Shown piece by piece: positions 1-7,872 of a DNA stretch of 64,000 nt. Both the position numbers and the translations under genes were made by a program. Position 1 is the first letter of the stretch. Each line of letters opens with the position of its first letter. The stretch spans positions 178,530-242,529 of the forward strand of contig DIWF01000017.1 in NCBI GenBank assembly GCA_002422545.1, written 5' to 3'. This DNA comes from Firmicutes bacterium UBA6113 (GTDB taxonomy: Bacteria > Bacillota > Clostridia > Tissierellales > Sedimentibacteraceae). The notes beneath the pieces are model-generated. The model made no database searches and was not told the DNA's origin. It saw nothing but the letters and a program-made list of their open reading frames with translations.

Positions 1-125
1 GAGACATAGATACGGGCTGCCGAAGATGCGCACTTCAATATGAAATTCTCGTATTGCTTAATTAATTTGTTCATGGTATCTTCGTTTGTTTTGGCGCTCA
101 CTGCCAATTCATCTAACTCGCTCAC
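1..125 (-). CDS. N-terminal part of a possible sigma factor (runs off window)
   Basis: An open frame enters from the left edge and its first 41 codons are visible. A GTG start at 125 follows a GAGGTGA ribosome binding site at 131-137. The visible peptide begins MSELDELAV and contains a KQYENFILKCAS-like stretch. That stretch resembles the first helix of region 2 in SigI/SigH-type sigma-70 factors, where Lys, Tyr-Glu-x-Phe-Ile and Cys-Ala recur. This is only a resemblance, since the diagnostic regions 2.4 and 4 lie outside the window. The gene is transcribed leftwards, away from the polymerase gene. Confidence 0.4.
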   Translation of the reverse strand, partial: MSELDELAVSAKTNEDTMNKLIKQYENFILKCASSAARIYV

Positions 126-235
126 TTTTCTCACCTCAAAGTTACAATTACGCATTATTATATCATCTAATCTTTTTTATTACAACGAGATATTGTCATA
201 TTTTAAAACTGGAGGAATAATGTTGTTGTGTTTCA

Positions 236-263
236 TCTAAAAAATCCTGATTTAATCAGGATT
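236..263 (-). terminator. Rho-independent terminator of the dinB-type operon
   Basis: An AATCCTGATT arm (243-252) pairs with AATCAGGATT (254-263), and on the minus strand it is followed by a T run (236-242). It lies downstream of the 79-residue gene at 384-623, so it should end the polymerase transcript. Confidence 0.75.
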
Positions 264-282
264 CAGACTATTGACAAATCAC

Positions 283-358
283 GACGCTGTCATCCTGAAC
301 GATAGTGAAGGACCTCATCTTTGAGATTCTTCGAGCAAGCTCTCAGAATGACAACGTC
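283..358. repeat. Dispersed palindromic repeat, TGTCATCCTGA family
   Basis: A long imperfect stem: GACGCTGTCATCCTGA (283-298) pairs with TCAGAATGACAACGTC (343-358), with an inner GAAG...CTTC stem. A second member with the same TGTCATCCTGA end lies at 21346-21388. It is non-coding and sits beyond the terminator of the neighbouring operon. The structure is seen directly; mobility is inferred. Confidence 0.6.
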
Positions 359-383
359 CAAATATATACTTTGTCATCAGGAT

Positions 384-623
384 TTATTTTTTGAACAGAT
401 ACCAAATTTTGCTGTCAAGTTCATATTTAAGCTCAAAAATATCTTTTCCGTTGTGGAGGCAAACAAAGACGATTTTTGTGTTCCCGACAATATTTTCTTC
501 ATAAGATTTCATTATTTTTTCGATTTTCACGACCTTGTCTTCCAGCCTGAATTTAACAGGTTCAATTTTGCCGTCGGTGTTGAAAACAACCATTACTTTT
601 ATGGGTTCATTTAAAATTTTCAT
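384..623 (-). CDS. Small conserved protein downstream of the Y-family polymerase
   Basis: This is a 79-residue soluble protein with no signal or membrane segment. I chose the ATG at 623 because AAAGGTGA stands just upstream and the gap to the polymerase stop is then 10 bp. A longer frame to 668 would overlap the polymerase. Its strands alternate (KILNEPIKVMVVFN, then KVVKIEKIM), ending in ELKYELDSKIWYLFKK. From memory, short proteins of this style follow DNA polymerase IV-type genes in clostridia; their function is not known to me. It shares the polymerase transcript and so presumably its SOS control. Confidence 0.7.
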   Translation of the reverse strand: MKILNEPIKVMVVFNTDGKIEPVKFRLEDKVVKIEKIMKSYEENIVGNTKIVFVCLHNGKDIFELKYELDSKIWYLFKK

Positions 624-633
624 ACTTTCACCT

Positions 634-1872
634 TTACAAGATATTTCCCATTCCCGGATATTCATCATCAGGGTATCCTCCCAAAATTGGCCTTAAGTCA
701 CTGTTGGCGAACACTCCCCTGATTACGGCTTCGTCACCATATTTAATCCTTATTTTATCCACAGCCTTATCAAGAATTTCATTTTTTATACTCAGTTCAT
801 CCTGAAAAATATTTATTTGCTTTATGTCAGAAAATTCGAGATCTGAAACTGAAACACCAAGCTGCCTTATGGGCTTTCCGTCCCACAGTTCGTCAAAGAG
901 GCTGCAGATGTTCTGATAAATGTCCCTTGTGCAGTCAGTGAAATACATGAGCTTCCTTTGTTTTGCTCCGTATCCGAAATCCTTGTCTTTTATGCTCACA
1001 CTCACAACTCTGCAGTTCATGTTTGCTTCTCTCAACCTTAATGATGTCATTTCCGTGAGGCTTAAAAGTATCACATGAGCAGTTTCCATGTTGTCTACGT
1101 TGAATTTTAAAGTGCTGGAGTTTCCTACACTTTTAATTGGAGCCTTTTCCTTGAAAACAGAATCATCCCTTCCCCATGCGTAGTTGTAAATCATTCTGCC
1201 GTGAGATTTAAGCATTGTTGATATAAAATTGTAATCAGATCCAGCAAGATCTCCTATTGTATAAATTCCCCACCTGTTAAGTTTAGGCTTTGTTCTTCTT
1301 CCAACCATGAGCAAATCCTCAACAGGGAGAACCCAAAGCTTTTCTTTTATTTCATCCGGAAAAATCGTGTGGCACTTGTCGGGCTTTTCAAGGTCTCCTG
1401 CCTGCTTTGCAAGGAGTTTGTTCTCCGACACTCCTATGTTTACAGTATAGCCGAACCTTTCAAATATGCTGTCTTTTATTTTATGAGCGAGCACCAAGGC
1501 TTCCTCTCTCTTTAAATCTAAAAAGCGCATGAAGCATTCATCTATGCTGAAAGTCTCGACATCAGGCGTAAATGTAGCAAGGTGAGCCTTAAGAGCTTTA
1601 CTTGCCCTTACATAAACCTTGTAGTCAGGAGGAATGACCAACAAATCGGGACATTTGTTCCTTGCTTCAAAGAGGGATTCTCCTGTCTGTATTTTAAACT
1701 TTTTAGCCGGAGTTGATTTTGCCAGAACAATTCCATGGCGATTTTCTTCATTCCCCCCAATGACCGAAGGAATCGTGCGAATATCCCTGTTTATTCCCAT
1801 TTGCTTTTCATAGGCTGCAGTCCAGCTTAAAAAAGCTGAATTGACGTCTATATGCATTATAATCTGCCCCAC
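634..1872 (-). CDS. Y-family DNA polymerase (DinB/UmuC-like)
   Basis: This is an error-prone translesion polymerase. The 412 residues are longer than classical DinB (about 350) and closer to the UmuC/UvrX-like branch. The N-terminal MHIDVNSAFLSW carries the first metal-binding Asp, and FSIDECFM carries the Asp-Glu catalytic pair. A helix-hairpin-helix part (LPVEDLLMVGRR...IGDLAG) and a little-finger domain follow. The start is GTG at 1872, a few bases after GGAGGTGA; an ATG five codons later is possible. A LexA box and an extended -10 lie about 60-80 bp upstream, so the gene should be damage-inducible. A 79-residue gene follows 10 bp downstream. Confidence 0.92.
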   Translation of the reverse strand: MGQIIMHIDVNSAFLSWTAAYEKQMGINRDIRTIPSVIGGNEENRHGIVLAKSTPAKKFKIQTGESLFEARNKCPDLLVIPPDYKVYVRASKALKAHLATFTPDVETFSIDECFMRFLDLKREEALVLAHKIKDSIFERFGYTVNIGVSENKLLAKQAGDLEKPDKCHTIFPDEIKEKLWVLPVEDLLMVGRRTKPKLNRWGIYTIGDLAGSDYNFISTMLKSHGRMIYNYAWGRDDSVFKEKAPIKSVGNSSTLKFNVDNMETAHVILLSLTEMTSLRLREANMNCRVVSVSIKDKDFGYGAKQRKLMYFTDCTRDIYQNICSLFDELWDGKPIRQLGVSVSDLEFSDIKQINIFQDELSIKNEILDKAVDKIRIKYGDEAVIRGVFANSDLRPILGGYPDDEYPGMGNIL

Positions 1873-1930
1873 ATAGTCACCTCCTTAATTGTTTAAAGGC
1901 CTATAGTTTCAAACATTTCACGTTTTATTT

Positions 1931-1956
1931 CGAACGTTTGTTCTATTATTATATCA
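1931..1956 (-). promoter_or_regulatory. LexA (SOS) box next to an extended -10 promoter
   Basis: CGAACGTTTGTTCT at 1931-1944 matches the Gram-positive LexA/DinR consensus CGAACRNRYGTTYC at 12 of 14 positions, including the GAAC-N4-GTTC core. On the minus strand, TGATATAAT (1956-1948) is an extended -10. The box therefore covers the predicted transcription start of the polymerase gene, a normal position for LexA repression. Confidence 0.75.
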
Positions 1957-1985
1957 CACATTTTCAATTTTAAAAGAGTTTTTTT

Positions 1986-2026
1986 GTTACAAAAAATAAA
2001 CAGATTTGATTAGTTCAAATCTGTTT
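1986..2026 (-). terminator. Terminator after the TRAP/dehydrogenase operon
   Basis: AAACAGATTTGA (1998-2009) pairs with TCAAATCTGTTT (2015-2026). On the minus strand the hairpin runs into a TTTATTTTTT tract. It ends the transcript of the dehydrogenase at 2105-2851. Confidence 0.75.
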
Positions 2027-2104
2027 ATTTTGATAAAAGTATCTTTCTGCTGTAAATTTTTTAATATTTTTATCGTGAATATATACTGGGTACATTTATG
2101 CATA

Positions 2105-2851
2105 TCAACCATCCATTGTTACGCCACCATCAACATCACTGATCTCGCCGGTTACAAAACTTGCCATGTCAGAAGCAAAGAAAAGTATTCCATTTGCGAT
2201 TTCAATGGGATCTGCTCCACGTCCTAATGGAATGGTAGAAATTATCCTATTTCTTTGTACTTCTCCCATATTAGCAGTCATGGGCGTTAAAGTAAAGCTT
2301 GGGCAAACGCCATTGCAGGCTACCCCGTAAGGTGCGCCCTCCCTGGCAACAGCCTTTGTCAATCCTATTACACCTGCTTTTGAAGATGCATAGGCACTTG
2401 TACCCAAAAGTCCGCCACCGCGTTTTGCTGCAACTGATGCAACATTTACAATACGACCATATCCATGTTGTTTCATAGAGGGATATATAGCACTTATAGC
2501 AGTATACACACCTGTAAGATTTATTGAAATTACCTTATCCCACTCTTTCTGTGTAACTTCATCAAAGGGTAAAGTACTTACGATTCCTGCGTTATTAATT
2601 AAAACATGAATCTGGACAAAGTCTTTAAGTATCTGAGCAAATACTGTACGGATTTCATCACTGTCTCCAAGATTTACTTTATAAACAGAAACCTTGGCTT
2701 CTCCAAGTTCCTGTCTTACCTTTTCTGCAGCTTCCAAGTTCAAATCAACTATAATTGCGTGACCGCCGCATTCAACAATTCCTTTAGCAACTGCTTTGCC
2801 AATGCCGCTTGCGCCGCCGGTTACAATTACATTCTTATTTAAAAAGTTCAA
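2105..2851 (-). CDS. Short-chain dehydrogenase/reductase (SDR)
   Basis: A cytosolic NAD(P)-dependent oxidoreductase of 248 residues, the classical SDR length. TGGASGIG near residues 11-18 is the nucleotide-binding motif. NNAG is near 86, a Ser follows in the VASVAAKRG region, and the YASSK catalytic Tyr-Lys pair is near 155-159. Asp (IIVDLN) after the second strand suggests NAD rather than NADP. The start is TTG at 2851 after GGAGGAAT. It is the last gene of the TRAP operon, 85 bp after dctM, so it probably oxidises or reduces the imported acid or a product of it. The substrate cannot be read from sequence. Confidence 0.88.
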   Translation of the reverse strand: MNFLNKNVIVTGGASGIGKAVAKGIVECGGHAIIVDLNLEAAEKVRQELGEAKVSVYKVNLGDSDEIRTVFAQILKDFVQIHVLINNAGIVSTLPFDEVTQKEWDKVISINLTGVYTAISAIYPSMKQHGYGRIVNVASVAAKRGGGLLGTSAYASSKAGVIGLTKAVAREGAPYGVACNGVCPSFTLTPMTANMGEVQRNRIISTIPLGRGADPIEIANGILFFASDMASFVTGEISDVDGGVTMDG

Positions 2852-2936
2852 TTTTATTCCTCCTTTATGTTTAAATAATGGTCACTTTCAAATTTATTAA
2901 ATTCTTTAGTTTGCGTCTACTGTATTAATTTGGCAA

Positions 2937-4205
2937 TTACATTAGTCCAGGCAGCCAAAGAGTCAATGCTGGCACATACGTTGTGAGAAACAATACTATT
3001 AGACCAACTGCAAAGAATGGAAGCATTGAAACTACAGCTTTTTCAAATTTTGATCCGGCAACTTGAGAACCTAGGAGCAAGCATACCCCGACAGGAGGTG
3101 TAAGTAATCCCAAGCATAAGTTTACAGTCATTAATACACCAAAGGTAATAGGAGACATGCCTAACTGTGTAATTATAGGAACCAATATAGGTATTAGTAT
3201 TATAATAGCTGCATTAGCTTCCATGAGGCATCCTACAACCAACAATATAATGTTAATTAACATGAATATTAAAAATGAACTGTCAGTAAGACCCAATATT
3301 GCATTAGCAACCATTACAGGCAATTTTATTACAGTTATTACCCATGCTAATATTTTAGATGTTGCTAAGATTAACATAATAGTTGAAGTTGAAACAGCAG
3401 CTTCGCCTAAGATTCTTGGAAGATCCTTTATTGTAAATCCCTTGTATACAAACAACCCAATAATGAAGGCATATACAACAGATACAACTGCAGCTTCAGT
3501 TGGTGTGAATAAACCTGAAAAAATACCACCTAGTATAATAACGGGCATCATTAACGCCCAAAATCCTTCTTTTAAAGCATTAATTTTTTCTTTCCAGTCA
3601 GCTTTTCCTTCTTTTGGAAAATTATTTTTCTTTGCCTGATATATTGCCACAGCTATGAAAGAAACACTTAATAAAAGTCCAGGAACTGCAGAAGCAAGGA
3701 ATAATTTGCTAATGGATAGCTGCAAAGAAGCGCCATATACAATCAGTGTAATGCTAGGAGGAATGATAGGCCCAACAATTGAAGCTGAAGAAGCAACACC
3801 TGCTGCATAATGGTCGGGATATCCCTGTTTTATCATTGCAGGAATCGTAATACCGCCTATAGCTGCAACAGTTGCCACTGCAGAACCTGAAATTGCTGCA
3901 AAAAATGCTGATGCAACAATTGTGATTATCGGAAGGCTTCCAGGTAAATCCCCTAAAAACGCGTTTGCTACTCTTATTATTCTTTTGTTTAATCCTCCGC
4001 CGTTCATAAGGTCCCCTGAAAGCATAAAAAACGGAATAGCTAAAAGAGGGAAAGAATCCATGCCATTAAAGAGTTTTTGAGGTATTACCATCAATGGTAG
4101 CCCTTGTTGAATAACGGTTATAAGTGATGAAATTCCCAATGAGTAAGCTATGGGAATTCCTATAGCAGAAAAAAACAATATTAATATAATCAGTACAGCA
4201 CCCAT
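2937..4205 (-). CDS. dctM: TRAP transporter large permease (DctM)
   Basis: The 12-13-segment membrane subunit that moves the substrate with sodium in tripartite ATP-independent periplasmic transport. The 422 residues are almost wholly hydrophobic and full-length for the family. Typical stretches are visible: IPFFMLSGDLMNGGG near residues 56-70, GSAVATVAAIG, IVGPIIPPS and FSGLFTPTEAA. The ATG at 4205 is one base after the dctQ stop, and GGAGGGTTAAG supplies the ribosome binding site inside the dctQ end, so the two are translationally coupled. Confidence 0.93.
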   Translation of the reverse strand: MGAVLIILILFFSAIGIPIAYSLGISSLITVIQQGLPLMVIPQKLFNGMDSFPLLAIPFFMLSGDLMNGGGLNKRIIRVANAFLGDLPGSLPIITIVASAFFAAISGSAVATVAAIGGITIPAMIKQGYPDHYAAGVASSASIVGPIIPPSITLIVYGASLQLSISKLFLASAVPGLLLSVSFIAVAIYQAKKNNFPKEGKADWKEKINALKEGFWALMMPVIILGGIFSGLFTPTEAAVVSVVYAFIIGLFVYKGFTIKDLPRILGEAAVSTSTIMLILATSKILAWVITVIKLPVMVANAILGLTDSSFLIFMLINIILLVVGCLMEANAAIIILIPILVPIITQLGMSPITFGVLMTVNLCLGLLTPPVGVCLLLGSQVAGSKFEKAVVSMLPFFAVGLIVLFLTTYVPALTLWLPGLM

Positions 4206-4206
4206 C

Positions 4207-4683
4207 TTAACCCTCCTTAACCTTACTTTTTATGTCATTGATGATTACTTCAATCGTAAATATCAGCATCAAAATACCGCCTGTAGGTACTGCAGCATAT
4301 ATACAAGCCATAGGCACCCTTAGTCCGGCTGACAACTGTTTAAATGTTATACCAACCAGACTTATACCGTAAACTGTGATTACCAGCAAAAATGCTATTA
4401 TTAGTCCTTTTGTAATAACAGTATTGACATTTTTCAAAAGTTTTGGCATACGGTTTACTATAAAATCCACATCCATGTTTCTGCTTCTTCTTGTTGCTAT
4501 AGCAGAACCAAGCATTGTCATCCATATAAATGAATACCTTGTAAGTTCCTCTGACCATGCATTTGCACTTTTGAATAAAAATCTCATTACTATTTGATAA
4601 AACAAAGAAACAACCATAATTGCAAACAACAATGCCAATAACCACAAGATAATTTTTTCAAGCTTATCTAGTATTAATTTCAT
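4207..4683 (-). CDS. dctQ: TRAP transporter small permease (DctQ)
   Basis: The 158-residue, four-segment membrane subunit of the TRAP transporter. The hallmark NAWSEELTRYSFIWM near residues 41-55 is present, with hydrophobic helices on both sides. The ATG at 4683 gives the usual family length. The only good Shine-Dalgarno sequence (AAGGAGG, minus strand 4737-4731) is 47 bases upstream and is separated from the ATG by an 11-bp hairpin. The frame stays open back to that site but holds no ATG, GTG or TTG start there. Translation may depend on the hairpin folding. Confidence 0.9.
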   Translation of the reverse strand: MKLILDKLEKIILWLLALLFAIMVVSLFYQIVMRFLFKSANAWSEELTRYSFIWMTMLGSAIATRRSRNMDVDFIVNRMPKLLKNVNTVITKGLIIAFLLVITVYGISLVGITFKQLSAGLRVPMACIYAAVPTGGILMLIFTIEVIINDIKSKVKEG

Positions 4684-4694
4684 ATTATCAATAT

Positions 4695-4737
4695 AATTTA
4701 GATATTTTAAAGTTATATATCTAAATTGTTCCTCCTT
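4695..4737 (-). promoter_or_regulatory. Hairpin between the Shine-Dalgarno site and dctQ start
   Basis: AATTTAGATAT (4695-4705) pairs perfectly with ATATCTAAATT (4717-4727). On the minus strand it lies between AAGGAGG (4737-4731) and the dctQ ATG (4683-4681). When folded it would bring the ribosome site to about 14 bases from the start. This could tune how much small subunit is made. Confidence 0.45.
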
Positions 4738-4749
4738 AACAACTATTTT

Positions 4750-4791
4750 TAAAAAATCAGCTTATTCACAGCACCAGCTGTGAACAAGCTG
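4750..4791 (-). terminator. Intra-operon terminator or attenuator between dctP and dctQ
   Basis: A 15-bp stem, CAGCTTATTCACAGC (4758-4772) and GCTGTGAACAAGCTG (4777-4791), has loop ACCA. On the minus strand every position pairs, with one G-U, and it is followed by TTTTTTAAAAA. It sits after the binding-protein gene and before the permease genes. Partial termination would give more binding protein than permease. Confidence 0.7.
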
Positions 4792-4811
4792 TTGTTATTT
4801 ATATAATTGCT

Positions 4812-5819
4812 TTATTTTACTGCATGTATTTGGTCAACTAAGTCCTTCAAGTCTGGGAACTCTTTTATAAAATCTGTAAGTTTAGCCTGGAATCCTGTTA
4901 AATCAGGATTTATTACTTCCATTCCTTTTTCTTCCATTGATTTGATAATTTCACCTTCTTTGTCAAGTACCATTTGTGTTCTGAAATTGCCTGCTTCTTT
5001 TGCAGCTTCTCTGAATACCTTTTGAACATCTTGAGGCAGACTGTTGAAATAATCGTCATTGAATATGAAAACGTCAGTACTCATAACATGGTTTGTCATT
5101 ACCAAATAATCACAAACATCATAATATGCATTACCATAACTGAACATAACTGGATTTTCCTGTGCATCAACAGTACCTTGCTGCAACCCTGTATAGATTT
5201 CTGTCGCATCCATTGGAACCGGTGAAGCTCCTAAATATTCCCAGGTCTTAATGTACATCTGAATTCCAGGTGCTCTAATTTTAAGGCCCTTCAAATCATC
5301 TACAGATTCAACTTTTTTGTTTGATGTCATAATTCTTGCACCCCTGTATGAAGGTCCCATTATTACAAACCCGCCTTCTTCTCCGACAGTTGCAAGCAGT
5401 TGTTCTCCGATCTCACCATCCATGACTTTTTTATAATGATCATAATCTCTGTAAAGATATGGATACGCATCAATGCTCGCGGTTTTGCTGTAAGGTTCCA
5501 ATGTACCTATACTTTCGCATACTATCTGGACTATTCCGGGTTCAAGACCCTCAATAGTATCTCTCCATGCACCTAATGTACCGCCTGAATATACTTCAAC
5601 TTTCATTGCTCCATTTGATTTTTCATCCACTAATCTTGCAAATTCTTGTAATGATTGATCTCTTTCGTCACCTAATGCGCTAACGTTTGCCAATTTAAAA
5701 ACCATTGTTTCTTTTTTCTCTTCACCAGATGAAGTGCTGCTGCCGTTTGAACATCCGACAACTGAAGCTGTCAGCATTGCCAATGCTAAGCATAAACTTA
5801 ATAATTTAAACTTTTTCAT
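4812..5819 (-). CDS. dctP: TRAP transporter substrate-binding lipoprotein (DctP)
   Basis: A 335-residue solute receptor anchored outside the membrane. It has a lipoprotein signal peptide with lipobox VVGC, so Cys23 would be lipidated, then a Ser-rich linker. The DctP fold markers are present: LKGLKIRAPG, with the Arg that binds the substrate carboxylate, then GASPVPMDATEIYTGLQQG and DAQENP. The conserved Arg means the ligand is probably an organic acid. The ATG at 5819 follows AGGGAGGAAAT. The transcript should start from the promoter at 6183-6211, giving an unusually long leader of about 350 nt. Confidence 0.93.
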   Translation of the reverse strand: MKKFKLLSLCLALAMLTASVVGCSNGSSTSSGEEKKETMVFKLANVSALGDERDQSLQEFARLVDEKSNGAMKVEVYSGGTLGAWRDTIEGLEPGIVQIVCESIGTLEPYSKTASIDAYPYLYRDYDHYKKVMDGEIGEQLLATVGEEGGFVIMGPSYRGARIMTSNKKVESVDDLKGLKIRAPGIQMYIKTWEYLGASPVPMDATEIYTGLQQGTVDAQENPVMFSYGNAYYDVCDYLVMTNHVMSTDVFIFNDDYFNSLPQDVQKVFREAAKEAGNFRTQMVLDKEGEIIKSMEEKGMEVINPDLTGFQAKLTDFIKEFPDLKDLVDQIHAVK

Positions 5820-6182
5820 AATTTCCTCCCTGATTTTTGAATTAAGATTATAAAGTTGATTTTATATAATGGAAATAAAATTCTCCATATACCTTAAGTG
5901 ATGCTGGAACAACTCGAGTATTTATAAGAATTAAAACACTGCAAGTTCGAAAGCAAAATTTCATAATCAATAAATAGGCAACGTTTTCACAAATTCCATG
6001 CAATATTGCACAAATTTTATTTGATATTCCTACTAAATTCTTGAATGCCAACATTTCTATAATTTATTGTTTGTTATTTTATTTGCATTCTTATTTAATT
6101 TATTTGTATTTTTTATACGTGTTTTTGATTTTGTTTTATATCTTATGTATTTTATTTAATATATTTTGAATTCAATATCGGA

Positions 6183-6211
6183 ATTATATCATTCAAAAAT
6201 AGTTTTGTCAA
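6183..6211 (-). promoter_or_regulatory. Sigma-A promoter for dctPQM
   Basis: On the minus strand TTGACA (6211-6206), a 17-bp spacer and TATAAT (6188-6183) preceded by TGA make a consensus extended -10 promoter. It drives the TRAP operon from about 6176. Confidence 0.7.
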
Positions 6212-6233
6212 ATATTATTTTATCATCTTCTTA

Positions 6234-6262
6234 TTTACTTTTTTTTGTTGATAGTATATAAT
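6234..6262 (+). promoter_or_regulatory. Probable promoter of the GntR-family gene
   Basis: TTTACT (6234-6239), a 17-bp spacer and TATAAT (6257-6262) lie about 50 bp upstream of the ATG at 6311. Its -35 is close to that of the divergent dctP promoter, so one bound regulator could control both. Confidence 0.45.
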
Positions 6263-6310
6263 TTGTAATGAATTTGAATTTATTTCACAGAAAAAAATGA
6301 GGAAATTATT

Positions 6311-6988
6311 ATGGAACAAACAGAATCTTTAATAGATTATGCATATCGCGAAATAAAAGACAGAATACAAGATGGAACTTATCCTCCTGGAACGAAATTA
6401 TCAACACAGGAAATTTCAGATAATTTAGGCATAAGTCGTACACCTGTTATTGCAGCAATAAACAGACTTGTTGCACAAGGTCTTGCCGAAGCAATTCCAA
6501 GAAGAGGAACTATTGTTGCGCAACTCTCTACACAGCAAATTAAAGATATTATTGAAGTTCGAAAAATGATTGAATTGTTTTCCATAAAATCTGTTATCAA
6601 AAATGCAGAATATTATCCAGAAATTATTGAAAAAATGCAGTCTTTAATTTCTCGGTTTAATGATGCTGCTACATCAAACTATTCAAATGCAGCTGAACTT
6701 GAAAATACTTTTCACACTTTGTTTATTTCTCTTACCGGAAATGCACAATTAGTTAAAATCTATGAATCCAATTGGAGTGTTGGTGCTATATTCTATTTGT
6801 ATAGCTTAACAAAACTGCCATTATCTCATCACGAGAAATCGTTCAGTCAGCACAGAAAATTAATGCAATACGTCTTGGAAAAAGATGAGGAAAATTTATA
6901 TATTACTATGAAAGACCATTTAACGGCTTTAGACAATGCTTACGAGTGGTTCTGCAGAAAGGCAGCAGATGATTTATTCATAAAATAA
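6311..6988 (+). CDS. GntR-family (FCD domain) transcriptional regulator
   Basis: A 225-residue DNA-binding regulator. The N-terminal winged helix is clear: YREIKDRIQDGTYPPGTKLS, then ISRTPVIAAINRL as the recognition helix, and a wing ending RRGTIVAQ. The remaining 150 residues are an all-helical FCD ligand domain of the FadR/LldR type, starting at IKDIIEVRKMIE, which usually binds a metal and an organic acid. It is divergent to the TRAP operon, so it most likely controls dctPQM and the dehydrogenase in response to the transported acid. The start is ATG after GAGGAAAT. Confidence 0.9.
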   Translation: MEQTESLIDYAYREIKDRIQDGTYPPGTKLSTQEISDNLGISRTPVIAAINRLVAQGLAEAIPRRGTIVAQLSTQQIKDIIEVRKMIELFSIKSVIKNAEYYPEIIEKMQSLISRFNDAATSNYSNAAELENTFHTLFISLTGNAQLVKIYESNWSVGAIFYLYSLTKLPLSHHEKSFSQHRKLMQYVLEKDEENLYITMKDHLTALDNAYEWFCRKAADDLFIK

Positions 6989-7035
6989 ATAAGGCCTGTT
7001 TCACTAAATACTTAGTGCAATAAGCTTTAATATAG

Positions 7036-7068
7036 AAAAGGATTTGTGCAACTGCACAAATCCTTTTT
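7036..7068. terminator. Bidirectional terminator between gntR and coaX
   Basis: AAAAGGATTTGTGC pairs with GCACAAATCCTTTTT, with A and T runs on both sides, so it can serve the two convergent genes. An almost identical stem occurs at 11031-11058. Confidence 0.8.
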
Positions 7069-7088
7069 CATTAATTCAAAATTTTTAA

Positions 7089-7862
7089 TTATTTAATGTT
7101 TTTGTCATGAATTATTTTAAGTCCTTTAAACAAAAGCTGCGGGTCGTACAGATCTATGACGTCTGTCTCATCAGACATGACACGTCCAAGTCCTCCCGTA
7201 GCAATGACCTTCATGTTTTCAATGTTCAATTCTTCTTTTATTTTTCTTACAATGTATTCAACCTGACCAATATATCCGTAAACCAATCCGGCCTGAATGC
7301 TTGTAATTGTGTTTCTTGCAAGAATGGACTTCGGTTTCTTTATTTCGACGCTTGGAAGCTGGGCAGTTTTTTGCCAAAGGGCATCTGCCGAAATCTGAAT
7401 TCCCGGCGATGTGATGCCGTATTTGAACTCTCCGCTTTCGCTTAAAACATCATATGTTGTTGCAGTGCCAAAATCAATTACAATCAGAGGCTCCCCGCCG
7501 TATAAATGGTATGCGGCAACCAGCCCTACGATTCTGTCTGCTCCCACTTCACGAGGATTGTCATTTGCAATTGTTATTCCTGTTTTTATTCCCGGGCCCA
7601 CTATTATAGGCTCAATATTGAAATATTTTTTCAATGCATTTTGAAAAGAATGCATTACATTTGGAACTACAGATGAAACAATTGCGCTTTTAATGTCTTC
7701 TTGCCTAATATTGTTGTAATTCAGCAAATTTAATATGAAAATACCGTATTCGTCGGATGTTTTTTCACTTCTTGTGACCATCCTCCAGCTTCCTGCAATA
7801 TCGTCTCCTTCATAAACTCCGATGACAATATTTGTATTTCCGATGTCAACCACCAAAACCAT
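7089..7862 (-). CDS. coaX: Type III pantothenate kinase (CoaX)
   Basis: The cytosolic enzyme that phosphorylates pantothenate, the first step of coenzyme A synthesis. The 257 residues match the family length. The ASKHA-fold motifs are present: DIGNTN at residues 6-11 (phosphate 1), GADRIVG in the middle, IDFGTATTYD (phosphate 2) and GITSPGIQIS. The ATG at 7862 follows TAGGAGGATTGCC. It lies 10 bp after an S-component gene for pantothenate uptake, so transport and first phosphorylation are co-transcribed. Confidence 0.95.
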   Translation of the reverse strand: MVLVVDIGNTNIVIGVYEGDDIAGSWRMVTRSEKTSDEYGIFILNLLNYNNIRQEDIKSAIVSSVVPNVMHSFQNALKKYFNIEPIIVGPGIKTGITIANDNPREVGADRIVGLVAAYHLYGGEPLIVIDFGTATTYDVLSESGEFKYGITSPGIQISADALWQKTAQLPSVEIKKPKSILARNTITSIQAGLVYGYIGQVEYIVRKIKEELNIENMKVIATGGLGRVMSDETDVIDLYDPQLLFKGLKIIHDKNIK

Positions 7863-7872
7863 GGCAATCCTC

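Larger units (their letters stand above)
5849..6310. other. Long A+T-rich leader and divergent promoter region
   Basis: No convincing gene was found here. The stretch holds the dctP promoter (minus strand), the gntR promoter (plus strand) and a possible operator: TTTTGAAT at 6164-6171 and ATTCAAAA at 6191-6198 form an inverted repeat flanking the dctP -10. A 68-codon minus-strand frame at 5848-6054 has no recognisable features and no good ribosome site, so I treat it as untranslated leader. Confidence 0.5.

Noticed and set aside
3157..3639. 160-codon plus-strand frame antisense to dctM
   Set aside because: It is the complement of a membrane-protein gene with clear family motifs; composition is a shadow of the real gene.
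5848..6054. 68-codon minus-strand frame upstream of dctP
   Set aside because: No recognisable motif, no good ribosome site, and the frame lies in the predicted leader; kept as untranslated sequence.
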